From Cardiocondyla obscurior (lineage: Eukaryota; Arthropoda; Insecta; Hymenoptera; Formicidae): a stretch of DNA of 64,000 nucleotides. This document shows, in pieces, positions 14,001 through 23,291 of the stretch. Where the stretch lies: assembly GCF_019399895.1 (NCBI RefSeq), contig NC_091880.1, positions 3,038,001 through 3,102,000 of the forward strand, written 5' to 3'. The notes under the pieces are model-generated. The model searched no databases. It was not told where the DNA came from and was given only the letters and a program-made list of their open reading frames with translations. The translations under genes and the position numbers were made by a program. Within the stretch, counting starts at the first letter, position 1. Each line of letters opens with the position of its first letter.

Positions 14001-14770
14001 CAGGCGCCGGTACCAGCAGCTCGCGAACTCCTAGCATCGCAAACGGCTACGCCGGAGGTAAATTTCGACTAGAGGAACCAAAACTGAAGATAGACGAGAA
14101 AAGACCGGCAATGACGGCGCCTCACGAAGACCTCGACGTGCAGTCCATTATCAACGAGAGGAGGCCGTCCAAGCTGAAAACGCAGGACGTCACCGGCGCG
14201 TCCACCACCACCAGCATTGCTAGTGATCAATACAGCGCAATGATCCGCGGCGAGGGCTACAGTCACATCTACGTTACTACTGAAGACAGGTCCGAGGAAG
14301 TGCCGTCACCGTGCGGTAACATAAGCGAGAGCACCGGCACCGGCAGCCCGAGCGTTGCTGGCAGCCTTAGTGCCGTCGCCAGCCTCAGCGTCGCTATCAG
14401 TGGCAGCGCAGCGGGTAGTGGTAGCGCAGCTGGTAGCATCAGCAATGGCAGTGTCAATGATAGCGGTAGCCGAAGTGGCAACGGTAGCGGCAGCGGCAGC
14501 GGCAGTGGCTGCGGCGGCGGGGTGCACATTGGCGAGGGAGGAGCTATTGGATCTGACGTGAGAATATACGTAGATGACACGGACTCGGCGAGTAGTAGCA
14601 ACGGGCAACGACGCGGCGGCAGATTACGCGATGACGAAACCGTGGACGGTTCGACCACCGTCTCCTCCACTACGACAATGCGAAATGGTAGAGGCAGCGG
14701 CGGTACGGACGAGAGCAAAGATACACCCGAGAGACCGTCCTCCACCGGTGGATCGCTAGATCCTTCTTAA
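1919..14770 (+). CDS. Ca-alpha1T: T-type (Cav3) voltage-gated calcium channel alpha-1 subunit, 5' partial
   Basis: Pore-forming subunit of a low-voltage-activated calcium channel in the plasma membrane of excitable cells. Exons: 1919-2039 or 6407-6563, then 7985-8140, 8383-8520, 8855-9139, 9420-9568, 9646-9795, 9881-10049, 10144-10493, 10619-10811, 10892-11041, 11140-11520, 11622-11814, 11914-12175, 12298-12578, 12657-12949, 13027-13279, 13394-13662, 13766-14770. From 7985 on they encode 1558 residues. The selectivity filter residues seen are Glu in domain II (TQEDW), Asp in III (SSRDGW) and Asp in IV (TGDNW), which is the T-type pattern (EEDD) and not the EEEE of high-voltage channels. S4 arginine ladders are present in domains III and IV. 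Domain I and most of domain II lie outside the window. The orthologue in Drosophila is Ca-alpha1T. The family call is very secure. Confidence 0.95.
2040..6406 (+). other. Intron between the two alternative pore exons
   Basis: 4.4 kb without a supported exon. It holds many (TA)n runs, an A-rich stretch at 2049-2097, a G-quadruplex motif at 2405-2426, a more GC-rich block around 2590-2840 and a CT-rich block at 4010-4125. I looked for a third copy of the DRKxF...VTVFQ pore exon and did not see one. Confidence 0.6.
2405..2426 (+). promoter_or_regulatory. Intronic G-quadruplex motif between the alternative exons
   Basis: Four G runs of 7, 3, 3 and 5 bases are separated by spacers of 1, 2 and 1 bases. 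They lie on the transcribed-sense strand, 365 nt after the first alternative exon's donor, so the pre-mRNA itself could fold. A regulatory role is inference only. Confidence 0.4.
6407..6563 (+). CDS. Ca-alpha1T: Cav3 alternative domain II turret exon, five-cysteine form
   Basis: This is the partner of 1919-2039: ILGMYLFGGKFC, a longer turret with five cysteines in total, then the pore helix CDRKHFNDIVWALVTVFQ. The acceptor is TTGCAG at 6401-6406 and the donor CAG|GTACC at 6563/6564. It is 157 nt long, with the same entry and exit phases as its partner. Invertebrate Cav3 genes are known to have two alternative domain II turret exons differing in cysteine number, and in a snail channel they alter sodium versus calcium permeability. 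That this ion-selectivity switch applies here is inferred from the shared architecture. Confidence 0.85.
6564..7984 (+). other. Cav3 intron
   Basis: Intron between the second alternative turret exon and the constitutive domain II filter exon at 7985. Contains (TA)n tracts around 6740-6785 and nothing else that I can support. Confidence 0.6.
7985..8140 (+). CDS. Ca-alpha1T: Cav3 constitutive exon: domain II filter and S6
   Basis: Encodes 52 residues starting ILTQEDWNVVLFNGM, which carries the domain II filter glutamate, followed by the S6 helix ending in NLLVAILVEGF. Acceptor TATGTAG ends at 7984 and the donor is GAG|GTAAGA at 8140/8141. It starts and ends on codon boundaries, which fits both alternative turret exons. 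Confidence 0.92.
8383..10493 (+). CDS. Ca-alpha1T: Cav3 exons for the domain II-III cytoplasmic linker
   Basis: Six exons (8383-8520, 8855-9139, 9420-9568, 9646-9795, 9881-10049, 10144-10493) encode the long cytoplasmic loop. It begins with a highly charged stretch just after S6 (RNERREREQRELAKRL) and is rich in Ser, Asn and Arg. The last exon ends at the start of domain III with the T-type-like CLQERENYSLYLFP. The exons at 8383 and 8855 are 138 and 285 nt and begin and end on codon boundaries, so either can be skipped without a frame change. The donor of the first (CCG|GTAGTT) is weak, and reading through it gives a stop at 8545-8547. These boundaries are the least certain of the gene. Confidence 0.8.
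10619..11814 (+). CDS. Ca-alpha1T: Cav3 exons for domain III
   Basis: Exons 10619-10811 (S1-S2), 10892-11041 (S3 and start of S4), 11140-11520 (rest of S4, S5 and pore) and 11622-11814 (S6 and III-IV linker). The S4 voltage sensor shows arginines in the usual spacing across the 11041/11140 junction (RVFRLLRSLRPLRVINR). The filter aspartate is in SSRDGW. After S6 (FVLNMFVGVVVENF) comes a basic and acidic linker rich in Lys, Arg and Glu. Confidence 0.95.
11914..12949 (+). CDS. Ca-alpha1T: Cav3 exons for domain IV
   Basis: Exons 11914-12175 (S1-S2), 12298-12578 (S3, S4 and S5) and 12657-12949 (pore and S6). S4 reads TIIRVMRVLRIARVLKLLK. The filter aspartate lies in ATGDNWNG. The loop between filter and S6 carries four cysteines (DDCDDAADCVKNCC). 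S6 is AQFVLVNVVVAVLMKHL, which is very close to the family consensus. Confidence 0.95.
13027..14770 (+). CDS. Ca-alpha1T: Cav3 exons for the cytoplasmic C-terminal tail
   Basis: Exons 13027-13279, 13394-13662 and 13766-14770 (stop TAA at 14768). The tail opens with an acidic run (Glu/Asp-rich, about residues 15-50 of the first exon), continues with an Arg/Ser segment, and ends in a low-complexity Ser/Gly/Ala tract. The last exon codes for 334 residues. The tail is poorly conserved in the family and is identified by continuity of frame. Confidence 0.88.
14329..14525 (+). repeat. Ser-Gly/Ala low-complexity coding tract
   Basis: Imperfect repeats of AGC, GGC, GGT and GCN codons inside the last Cav3 exon encode a flexible Ser/Gly/Ala tail. 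The mixed synonymous codons argue for an old, diverged repeat and not a recent triplet expansion. The long frames on the other strand across this stretch are a by-product of it. Confidence 0.8.
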
Positions 14771-17700
14771 TCCAGGGCTAACAAGCCGATGTAGTCTCTA
14801 GTTTGTATGGGCTTTTCGAAGGATTGAAACATGGTATACACATGGTATACACTGCACGACGGAAACATACTATCGCGAAATGGATTTAAGAAAGGGCTCT
14901 AAGAAAGACTTTAGTGCATGACAATATAGTCGTTATATTCTAGTCACTTCGCCGCCGTGAACTTGCCAAAACAAACAGGTCGAGCATTTAAAGAGAGGTT
15001 TAATCTTGGGTGCGGGAAAGAGAACATAAAAAAAATCCCGCATATTGCGTAAACGAGATAAGGTCGTACGAATGGCATGATGTAATGTAATTCGAAGAGC
15101 TACCTAGATGTGTAGCGCAAAACGGCTACGCAAAGCGTGCGACGTGCGCGCATCACGTTACTTGAAAACCTATGACAATCTCTTATTGCCAACGGAACTG
15201 ACTTCGTTGTTCCGTTTCCGAAGCGTCGATGGAAATCGATTCGTAGGAATTGGTAGAAAGAAGAACGACGTCTACGTCGCGTCGATAAAAATTAGAAAAA
15301 AGAGAGAGAGAAAAAGAGGAAGAGAGAATTTCAGTAGTTTATAGCTAGATTTTATGTCGACATCTACGCGACAAAACTGCAATTAATTGGACCACACCCT
15401 CTCGCCTTTCCCTATTCTCTAACTCTTAAAAATTACGCTCAGTTCTCCGATTGAAAATCAAATATGTCTACAATTGATCGATATGGATTGCACTCTGGAC
15501 GTTCGATTATAACAAACAAAAACGATAATTAATCAAAATTTGACTGATGTACACTTACCGTCAGAAATGATGTTCGTGGTGCTGCAACGGCGGCTATCGT
15601 ATGTAATCTTGGCGTGGTGTACGTCGAATCTCACACGAAGCACGTGCGTAGATGTTTCACAGAGCACAGGTTACAGACGACTGAGGGAGGAACTACTACT
15701 ATCTCTCCTCTCGGCGGCTGAGAGTAGAGGAAGTCGCGTACGCCAGCCGCCGCCGCTCGTCGCAGAAAATGTCATATCTGCTTTTCGGTGTACATTTTTT
15801 ACGACTTATATATACACGTGCCTGATCTTTTAACTAGAACAATCAGATTTGTATAAATTCAAATTTATCTAGTCTAAAAGAAAATATATAATAATTGTTG
15901 TTAGTCTTATTTCAGTGTCGGAATAAAATAGAGATTTTGTTTTATCTAATCTAACTTTTTTTTAATCGCATTTAAAGATTCAATCGATCAATTGTAATAA
16001 TTTTTTCGTCAATCGGCGTTCGAGGTTCGTGATTTACCTTCGTTTCGTTCACTTCACTCTTTTCACACATTAGAGCGTTCTTCTCGTTGACATCTGTGAT
16101 ATACTTTAATCGTAGTATATTTCCTAACGGTAACAGCAAATATCAGAACGAAATCGTAACATCAGAAGCAGCGGCAACAGCAGCAGCAACAGGGAAACAG
16201 CAACAATTTAGGGATGTAGCTGACTTTTTAATAAAACGAAAATGTTTCAGTGGCTTTCGTGGGGCGTAAAAATAGAAAGACAAAACAAAGATAAATAGGA
16301 ACTCTATACTGTACATACATACATCTACGAATATTCTATACTCTACACTTGGTGTGGTTTATTTTGATACTACCGCGTGCGGTAATATATTTAACGATTA
16401 TCGAAGTAAATCTAACAAAGAAAGAAAAAAAAAAAAAAAAAAGAAATAAGAATAAATAACTCTATGCCTTTTACGAGCGTTGACGAACCTTCGTGCGGTG
16501 GTGGTGCCCATATATTTTTTTTTCTTTCTTTTTTCCGTTTAGCTGCGAAAGGGTGACCGACGACTCCAACTACCCTTTGTCGGGTCGAAGGTGTAGTCGC
16601 TAAAATCATTTAGATGCGTCAGGAGCGTCGTATCGCTTAAAATAAATTAGTAATTAATCGTCGACTGATTGATCGGTTAGTTAATATTACGTTTTACTTG
16701 AAAAGAGTCTAACAAAGACTCCAGTCGAGCGGCAACTTTACGTAGACTTTAAGTGAAATTCCTGGTCCAATGTTGGTCCAATGATGGAACGGTACAATCA
16801 GATTTTATTACGAAATCTTTGTTAAAAAAAAAAAATGTAAACCTAGTTGTTCCATGGAGTTGCGCTTAACACCAGAATGGCTAGAAATTTCTTACTTGAA
16901 AGAAATATTTCTCGCAACGCCTGAGTAAAAGATATATGTATAGCAAGTCAAATAATGCAATGTAATTTCGTTGTATCCTCATTTCTCAAAGATTTTTGAT
17001 AATGTCTTATCGCCATTAACATACAGTGATATTTTCTACACTTAATTATTTCTTGAAGGAAGCCGACTTTTAAAAATCAAAATATTCGAAAATAATGTGT
17101 GAAATAAATTGTATGGTTTATTATAAAAGTGCGTTGTTAGAGATGAGAAAATAAGACTTGGAACTTTTACAAAATTGCAAGTTTTATAAAGTTTGAAAAG
17201 ATACGTAGCTATAAACTGTCTTCGCCGTTCTGGTGGTAAATCCTAACTGGAAACGGAACAGCACAAAACAAAATATGTAATAGGAAAAAAAAAAAAAAAA
17301 GAAAAAATTAATACTCGACGAGTGATTCAGTGCCGCTATTAATCAAGAAAAATGTGCGCGGACAAACGCGAATGAACAATGGACAGCACCATTTGCGCTC
17401 ATTGAAGCAAGTTGTTTATTCGTATTTGTTTGCTCTAGATTGGGTTTTAGACGTTTTAAGGAAAAAGTGCGTAGATAATCTCATGTTTATGTGCTTACAC
17501 GTGTACTCGGCGTTTCTTCGGCACCACGACCGGCTCTCGATAGCTCGATAGCGTTAGACGACTGACCTCCGAATTATAGTTTACTCTAGACACGCGCCGA
17601 TTACAATTGTGCGCGAGTTCGCCGATCAGCTGCACACGTATCGATAGTCCGGCAAATGCGTATTATATAAAACAAAAAAAAAACCAAAAAAAAAAAAATG

Positions 17701-18726
17701 GTACATAGAAACATCGGTTCGGAAGGATGGAAAAATAAGATAAAATAAAAATAAAAATTGTAATTAGAAAATTGTACGGTCGTGCGTATGTGTGCACGCG
17801 TGATGGAAAGAGGAATGTCGTATTGAAACTCGCAGCGTGCCTCTCGAGTCTGTTCTTCGCCCGTAGAGAAGGCAGTGTGCGTAATCGTCAAATTAATGAA
17901 GATGCAAAACTATGAAATAAAGAGAATATAAGTAAAGCAGAAATTAAAGTAGGGCCGCGTCCGGTTCCCGAAATATATAACATGCTATTTTAATTACGGT
18001 AATGAGGTGTGCAACGGCCGACGTATGTAGAATTGTCGGAGCGTCTTTTTTTTTTGTCTGCCTGATGTTCTGCGTGTATGGAGCTTGCTTGGCGATGCGA
18101 AACTTTAGCCTCGCATCACCACGCGAAAGCAAGAGTATGGCAAGAATGTGGCGTACGTGTGCGACGGATGAGAAGAGATTCGAGGTAACGAAAAGTTCAA
18201 GGGAAAAAAAAAAAAACTAAAATTATGTACAAATGTAATAAATCGTGCGACGATTACGTTGACCTGGTCTGTGGTTTTTATTCCGACCCTTTATCATCCT
18301 GATGAATATTAAACCGTCAACTTTGATTAAATATTTATTTAATTGTTAATTGTATTTTTTAATTACGTTGGAGTATCAGACATTACGTAGCGTACGCGTT
18401 ATTTGATCTTGATTTCTCTACGTCAAGAAATCAAAAAAAAATTCTAACACTGAATTTAAAATATATATAATGTTATGTAAATTTCAGCTGTATTTAAGTC
18501 TGTGGTTTGATCCGTGTGATCATATGTTCGGCTTTGGCACAGGTGTTCAGTCGTCGATATTGCTTGTAAAAATAAATGTAAAAATGCAAACGACTGGGAT
18601 AATTGATACGTTGTTGCTTTACGAAAAAGAAGCTCTGCCTGAACAGCTAACGTTTTAATTTCTGCTTAATTTAATATTATGTAACAATTATTTGTACTTT
18701 ATCGGGACCTAACCTCAACAAGTGTG
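14771..18726 (+). other. Probable long 3' UTR of the Cav3 gene, then spacer
   Basis: No coding region that I can support. It contains poly-A and poly-T tracts (16424-16442, 17286-17300, 18205-18216), a short CAG/CAA-rich run near 16168-16208, and AATAAA signals. The most convincing signal is at 18237, followed by GT-rich sequence. Without transcript data the point where UTR becomes spacer cannot be fixed. Confidence 0.4.
18237..18242 (+). terminator. Candidate poly(A) signal AATAAA
   Basis: A canonical hexamer followed 20-40 nt later by a GT/T-rich element (about 18258-18282). It could end a Cav3 transcript with a 3.4 kb 3' UTR. An earlier AATAAA at about 15921 is an alternative. Confidence 0.3.
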
Positions 18727-19130
18727 ATGCTTGTTTTACGCGGATTCCAGAGTTCAAGTTTTCTCGTCGTGCTGGGTGGCCTCGTTTTGTGTCTCTTATT
18801 CATGTTTCAAATCAAACAAATCTATAATAACAACCAGAAATATAACCGATATCTGAACTACAAGCAATACGTGAGAGTTCCTTGTATTTACATAAATGTT
18901 AACGATTGCTACGTGATTAACAGCCTTTCCTTATTCTGCAATATAATTTGGAAAATAAAACGCCTTTCACCGTAAATTTTTAGATGAATGAAATAGCGAC
19001 AGATTTGAAGACTATGGTAAAATCCATCAACAAATCATCGGCTTACGTTCATCAATTAAATGACATTCTTACGAAATATCGTGATAGAGAATCGAAAAAT
19101 ATTTCGACAAGAACTACTCTACCGTCGTAA
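18727..19130 (+). CDS. Small predicted single-pass membrane protein, 96 aa, unrecognised
   Basis: Two exons, 18727-18870 and 18984-19130, joined at a codon boundary with donor TAC|GTGAGAG and acceptor TTTTTAG. The protein starts MLVLRGFQSSS, has a strongly hydrophobic helix at about residues 12-28 (FLVVLGGLVLCLLFMF), then a tyrosine- and asparagine-rich segment and a polar, possibly helical tail ending at TAA. A short N-terminus before the helix and no signal cleavage motif suggest a type II or tail-out topology. I do not recognise the family. Support is the in-frame splice, the clean membrane helix, and a CCTAACC motif 19 bases before the start. Its end lies 285 bp from the end of the opposing SGSH gene. 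Confidence 0.5.
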
Positions 19131-19415
19131 ATGGAAGCCTTCTTAGGAAATTAAATTGAGGTTGGTAAATTATATTTAAAGAGACTATATTAATTTTATA
19201 TAAACAAATTTTTTTTTTGTATTTTTAAGTTGATGTATCGTATAAATCTTATTTACCAAGCTCAGCTTAAATTATATTTTCATTATTTGTTTAAATATAA
19301 AATTTATATTAGTAACTATGAGTATATTTGATATGTATATAGCTCATATTCAACATTAAAAAATATAAAATATAAAAAATATATATATATATGTAATAAT
19401 TATAAATAATCAATA
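19131..19415. other. Spacer between convergent genes
   Basis: AT-rich 285 bp holding the 3' UTRs of the small membrane-protein gene (+) and SGSH (-). A (TA)n run lies at 19379-19392. I see no canonical AATAAA on either strand. Confidence 0.5.
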
Positions 19416-22034
19416 TTAGAAAAAACCTTGATTATCAAAATTGTTCAATGGCATACATTGAGGATTATTTTTCTGTCCTATATCCTCCAGAACTCCATCT
19501 GGTGCACACAGCCATGGATCTTTTGTTGTTTTTAACCAATCAAATAATCGTTTTTGTAATTCCACAAATATGTTCTAAAATGTATTCATTAATTATGTCT
19601 ATTATTAATGGTACAATGTAATTAGTATATCCATTCATTTCAGCTATCGCCAACTCGCAAATTCATGAAATAAATATAAATTTATTACCTTTGCTGAAGG
19701 TTTATTAACTATATTATTTAATTCTTCTGGATCAGATTTTAAATCATATAATTCCCATTCTGGCCTCTGATAATATTTCTTTAATGTTTTATACCATGGT
19801 AAGAGCTGGTGATTTTTTGTTCTATTTAGAATGTCCTGCATTCAATAAAATGATAAATTGTAAATGTATCTATATCAACATATAATTCTAAAATAATTCT
19901 TATTTGAATTAAAATGAGCTAATATCGTTTATTTTTTTAGATTACCTGAAACGTTGGAGATATGTAAAAGTCCTGATCGATAGGAAATGGCATTTTATAG
20001 TTAATATTGTGTATAAGCTTATGGCGTTTAGTTCTAATTGCACGCATAGGATAATACATCGTAACTTCGTGATGTGTTTGACTAGCAAAAACTGCAGTAT
20101 TATTTTCTACGGGTTCTATAAAAAAAAAAAAAAATTGATTACTTCACAGTACGAGCTTTCTAATAAAAGACAGAATATTATATTTGTATGTAGAAAATAT
20201 ACCTTGAAGGAGTAATGGTAAAAGCGATTTGCCAGTAAGTTGTGGAGAAGGGATTTCATTGGACTCTTCGTCCATATAAGTCAAATTGAACCAATCTAAT
20301 ATCGTTGGTACTATATCTAATAAAGATGTTAAACTATATGTCACGCTATTTTTCCTATGACCATGAATTGGTGATGATATCATCATGGGTTCGGCCATAC
20401 CTTCAATATTCATGTAAAATTAATTGTTTTTACAATGTTAATAATTCAAAATATTTAACCATTTTAACTTTTAACATGAAATATAATTCTTTATACAAAC
20501 CCGAATCATATAAATTTGTACGACCGTTTGGGAAGGGTATACCATTGTCAGACGTATAGATTACCAATGTGTTGTTTTTAAACCCTGCATTTGTTAATTC
20601 TTCGAGAATGAGGCCAACGCCTAAATATATATTTGTTAAGTACTATTACGTATGTAATGAAAAAAAATTTTGTTCTTGATAAATTAAAAATATATATATT
20701 TAAGTATTTTTCAAGTAATATGTTAAGTGAAAAATACCTTTGTCTAAACGAGATATCGTTGTATATTGAGCAGCAATGTCTTTTCGAGCGGCTTCAGTAT
20801 TCGGAACATAGTAAGGCACTTTTACTTGGTCCCATTGATAATATATCGGACTCCAATCGGGAATTATACCCATTCCAACATCACCATTACCAAATTTTTC
20901 ACAAAAATTACCATATTCTGGATGGCTATGCCCACAGCGGTGTGGATCGTGAAAGGCAACGTATAAAAAGAAGGGTCTGTAAAATGTTAATGTATTTGCA
21001 AAAATACTTCATTGAACAAAACATAATAAAAAATTTATATTTTTAAGATACGTGCAACAAAATACACAACGTATTTTTTTTTATTACACACGATATGTAA
21101 AATATTACTTACTGTGTTCTATTTTGTGAAAAAAATTCGCGAGCTAGTAATTTTATATGAGTGATATTACGACCCACTTGAAGAATAGAATTGTTTTCTT
21201 CTGTATGTGCAAAATCAAATGGGTAAACATTACTTGGGCCTACATGTTTTTTGCCAATGATTCCTATACAAAAAGAACATTTAAACGTCGTGATAGAATT
21301 TTTAATGCAATAGAGAAACTCTATTATTTATTACCTGTCCGAATGTTTTTTTCTTTTAATATTTTTGGCAAACTTTGGATATCATCAAAAGAATTAAAGT
21401 GATGAACTCCATGATGAAGACCATACATTCCATTCTGATGACTTGGTAACCCAGTTAATATTGCGGAACGGCTATAAATACAAAATTTAAAATTTACATC
21501 TTAGTAAAACTTAAATTTGGGTGCAGCAAACATACCTTGGTGAACAGCTACTGACAGATGTATATGCATTATTGAATAATAAACTTTCTTTTGCTAATTT
21601 ATCCAAATTAGGAGTTTGACATATTTTATTCAAGTATGATCGCATTTCAAATCCTGCATCGTCAGCTATGGATTAACAAATAATACATTAATAAATCATA
21701 CAGTGACTAATGAAAAAATGTTTTTAATACTTCCAAGTTAAAAAAAAATTAAGTTTCCAATTCCTATTTCTTTCACCATCTCTCATATTTACGATTCCAA
21801 TTCCGAAAATACATTTTTATTATAAGAATAATTTTCTTTTTTAATTATTAAAAAACATGTGGACTACATTTGCAAAACGGAAGCGTTGAAAAAAAATATA
21901 TATGCATTATATAGATTACCCAGCAATAAAAGCACATTCTTTTTAGTTGTGTCGGTTTCTCCATTTGTACCAAATATACATGATACAACAATGCACAACA
22001 AACATAATTTATTCAAACAGCTGTCCCTCGGCAT
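19416..22034 (-). CDS. SGSH: N-sulfoglucosamine sulfohydrolase (heparan sulfamidase)
   Basis: Lysosomal sulfatase that removes the N-linked sulfate from glucosamine at the non-reducing end during heparan sulfate breakdown. Exons in gene order: 22034-21920, 21665-21536, 21471-21335, 21263-21113, 20976-20738, 20620-20501, 20400-20203, 20115-19946, 19835-19689, 19574-19416, giving 521 aa (human enzyme 502). The chosen start gives MPRDS followed by a signal peptide core (about residues 8-23). Metal-binding Asp-Asp is at about 40-41 (LLLADDAGFE). The CSPSR motif has the cysteine converted to formylglycine at about residue 79, with the codons split across exons 2 and 3. Further hallmarks are GKKHVGP, FHDPHRCGH and TSDNGIPFP. 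Close similarity to SGSH runs to the C-terminal WLCAPDGVLE segment, which separates it from iduronate sulfatase. The gene looks intact. Confidence 0.96.
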
Positions 22035-23291
22035 GTCGCAATTGTGTAACATATGTAGCGTACGTATGCATGTGTGAGCGATACACGTGTATGAGAAAAA
22101 CACCTGATGGGGGGGACTATCGAGGTTTTAAATTCAGAGTAAAATTTAGATATAGGTATATGAGATGTGACGAGATGAATCGTCACTCTCTACTTTCTAC
22201 TGTCTCTACTGATTCTATTGAAAATGATTCTACCCTCACCTTTTTCTTTTTAACTTAAACTAAAGCTAAATTAATTTTTTAATTATTATACGTATAGTAA
22301 GTATCTAAAAGAAGTATATATTTTACATTTTCTTAATAATCTGGTTCACATTGTTAATGGTAATAATTAAATCCGAATTATTTTCTGGGCAAAGCCAATA
22401 GAATTATCGTTACAAGTCCAATCTAACCTAAGATAAAAACATATTAAATCTTTGCAGCCGTCGCTCATTGTGAACGCACTTTACTGAACTCTGGCTAACT
22501 CTTGAACAGGAAACACCGGACTGGAACCATTTCTACGTAGTCTGAGCTATGTAAATGATAGTGCGGTAACTCGTGAGAAACGGGGTTTCTCATTCTTTTT
22601 ATTAATATCGCGATCGAGTGAACGTACACCCAAAGAATGGCACAGTGTCTGAAAAAAGGTACGTATAACCTATATTGATCCTCGATATCAACGGTCAGGT
22701 GTCACTACCGAATCGTGGAGGAACGTATTCGGCACGTGAAGATTTTTCGTGGGCAGCAGCGGCGGCGGTGGTAATTTCTGTAACTTCGTGCACATAGCCA
22801 TTTTGTCCGGTTTCGCCGTTCCGATTGTGCAACTACAGCAGAACGGAACAGTGGCAATGAAACGTCGTAGTGGCGAAGTGCGTCTATTCCGCATACCTGA
22901 TATCGCGATAAAGTTTTGGGTGTACGCGTCCGCCTTATCGGTTTATCCTGACGAGATTTCAAGCGCGCGCAATCGTTGATAATCGAGCAATAACGCGTCG
23001 TCGACTCGAGCCCACGGGTCGTATCTGGCTCAGCCGCCAAAGTGAGGACGCTTGCCCGCCACCGCTGGCGCCGTGAATCATATCTCCGAGATATGGAGAG
23101 GTGCGACTCGAATAACGCGCGATAATAGCATTACTCACGTCGTTCCGCGCGACACGCTACATTCCGCAGCACGTGCAACGAGCCGTACGATCATAGACTT
23201 CCCCGCGATTTCGCCCGAGTCACGCGAAGTTTTTAGGGTACTTACCTGGGCACGTGCTTGTATCGTCGTGTAATATGAAATCGGAGCGAGC
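22035..23291. promoter_or_regulatory. Shared upstream region of divergent SGSH and bazooka
   Basis: 1.26 kb between two start codons pointing away from each other. It must hold both promoters and 5' UTRs. A TCTAACCTAAG motif lies at 22422-22432. The part nearest bazooka (22690-23290) is GC- and CpG-rich, unlike the AT-rich SGSH side. No TATA box is convincing. Confidence 0.5.

Noticed and set aside
14269..14745. 158-codon minus-strand Leu/Pro-rich frame
   Set aside because: Complement of the Ser/Gly tract in the last Cav3 exon.
19416..22034. Identification as iduronate-2-sulfatase
   Set aside because: The sulfatase core fits several enzymes, but GKKHVGP, FHDPHRCGH and the C-terminal CAPDGVLE segment are those of SGSH.
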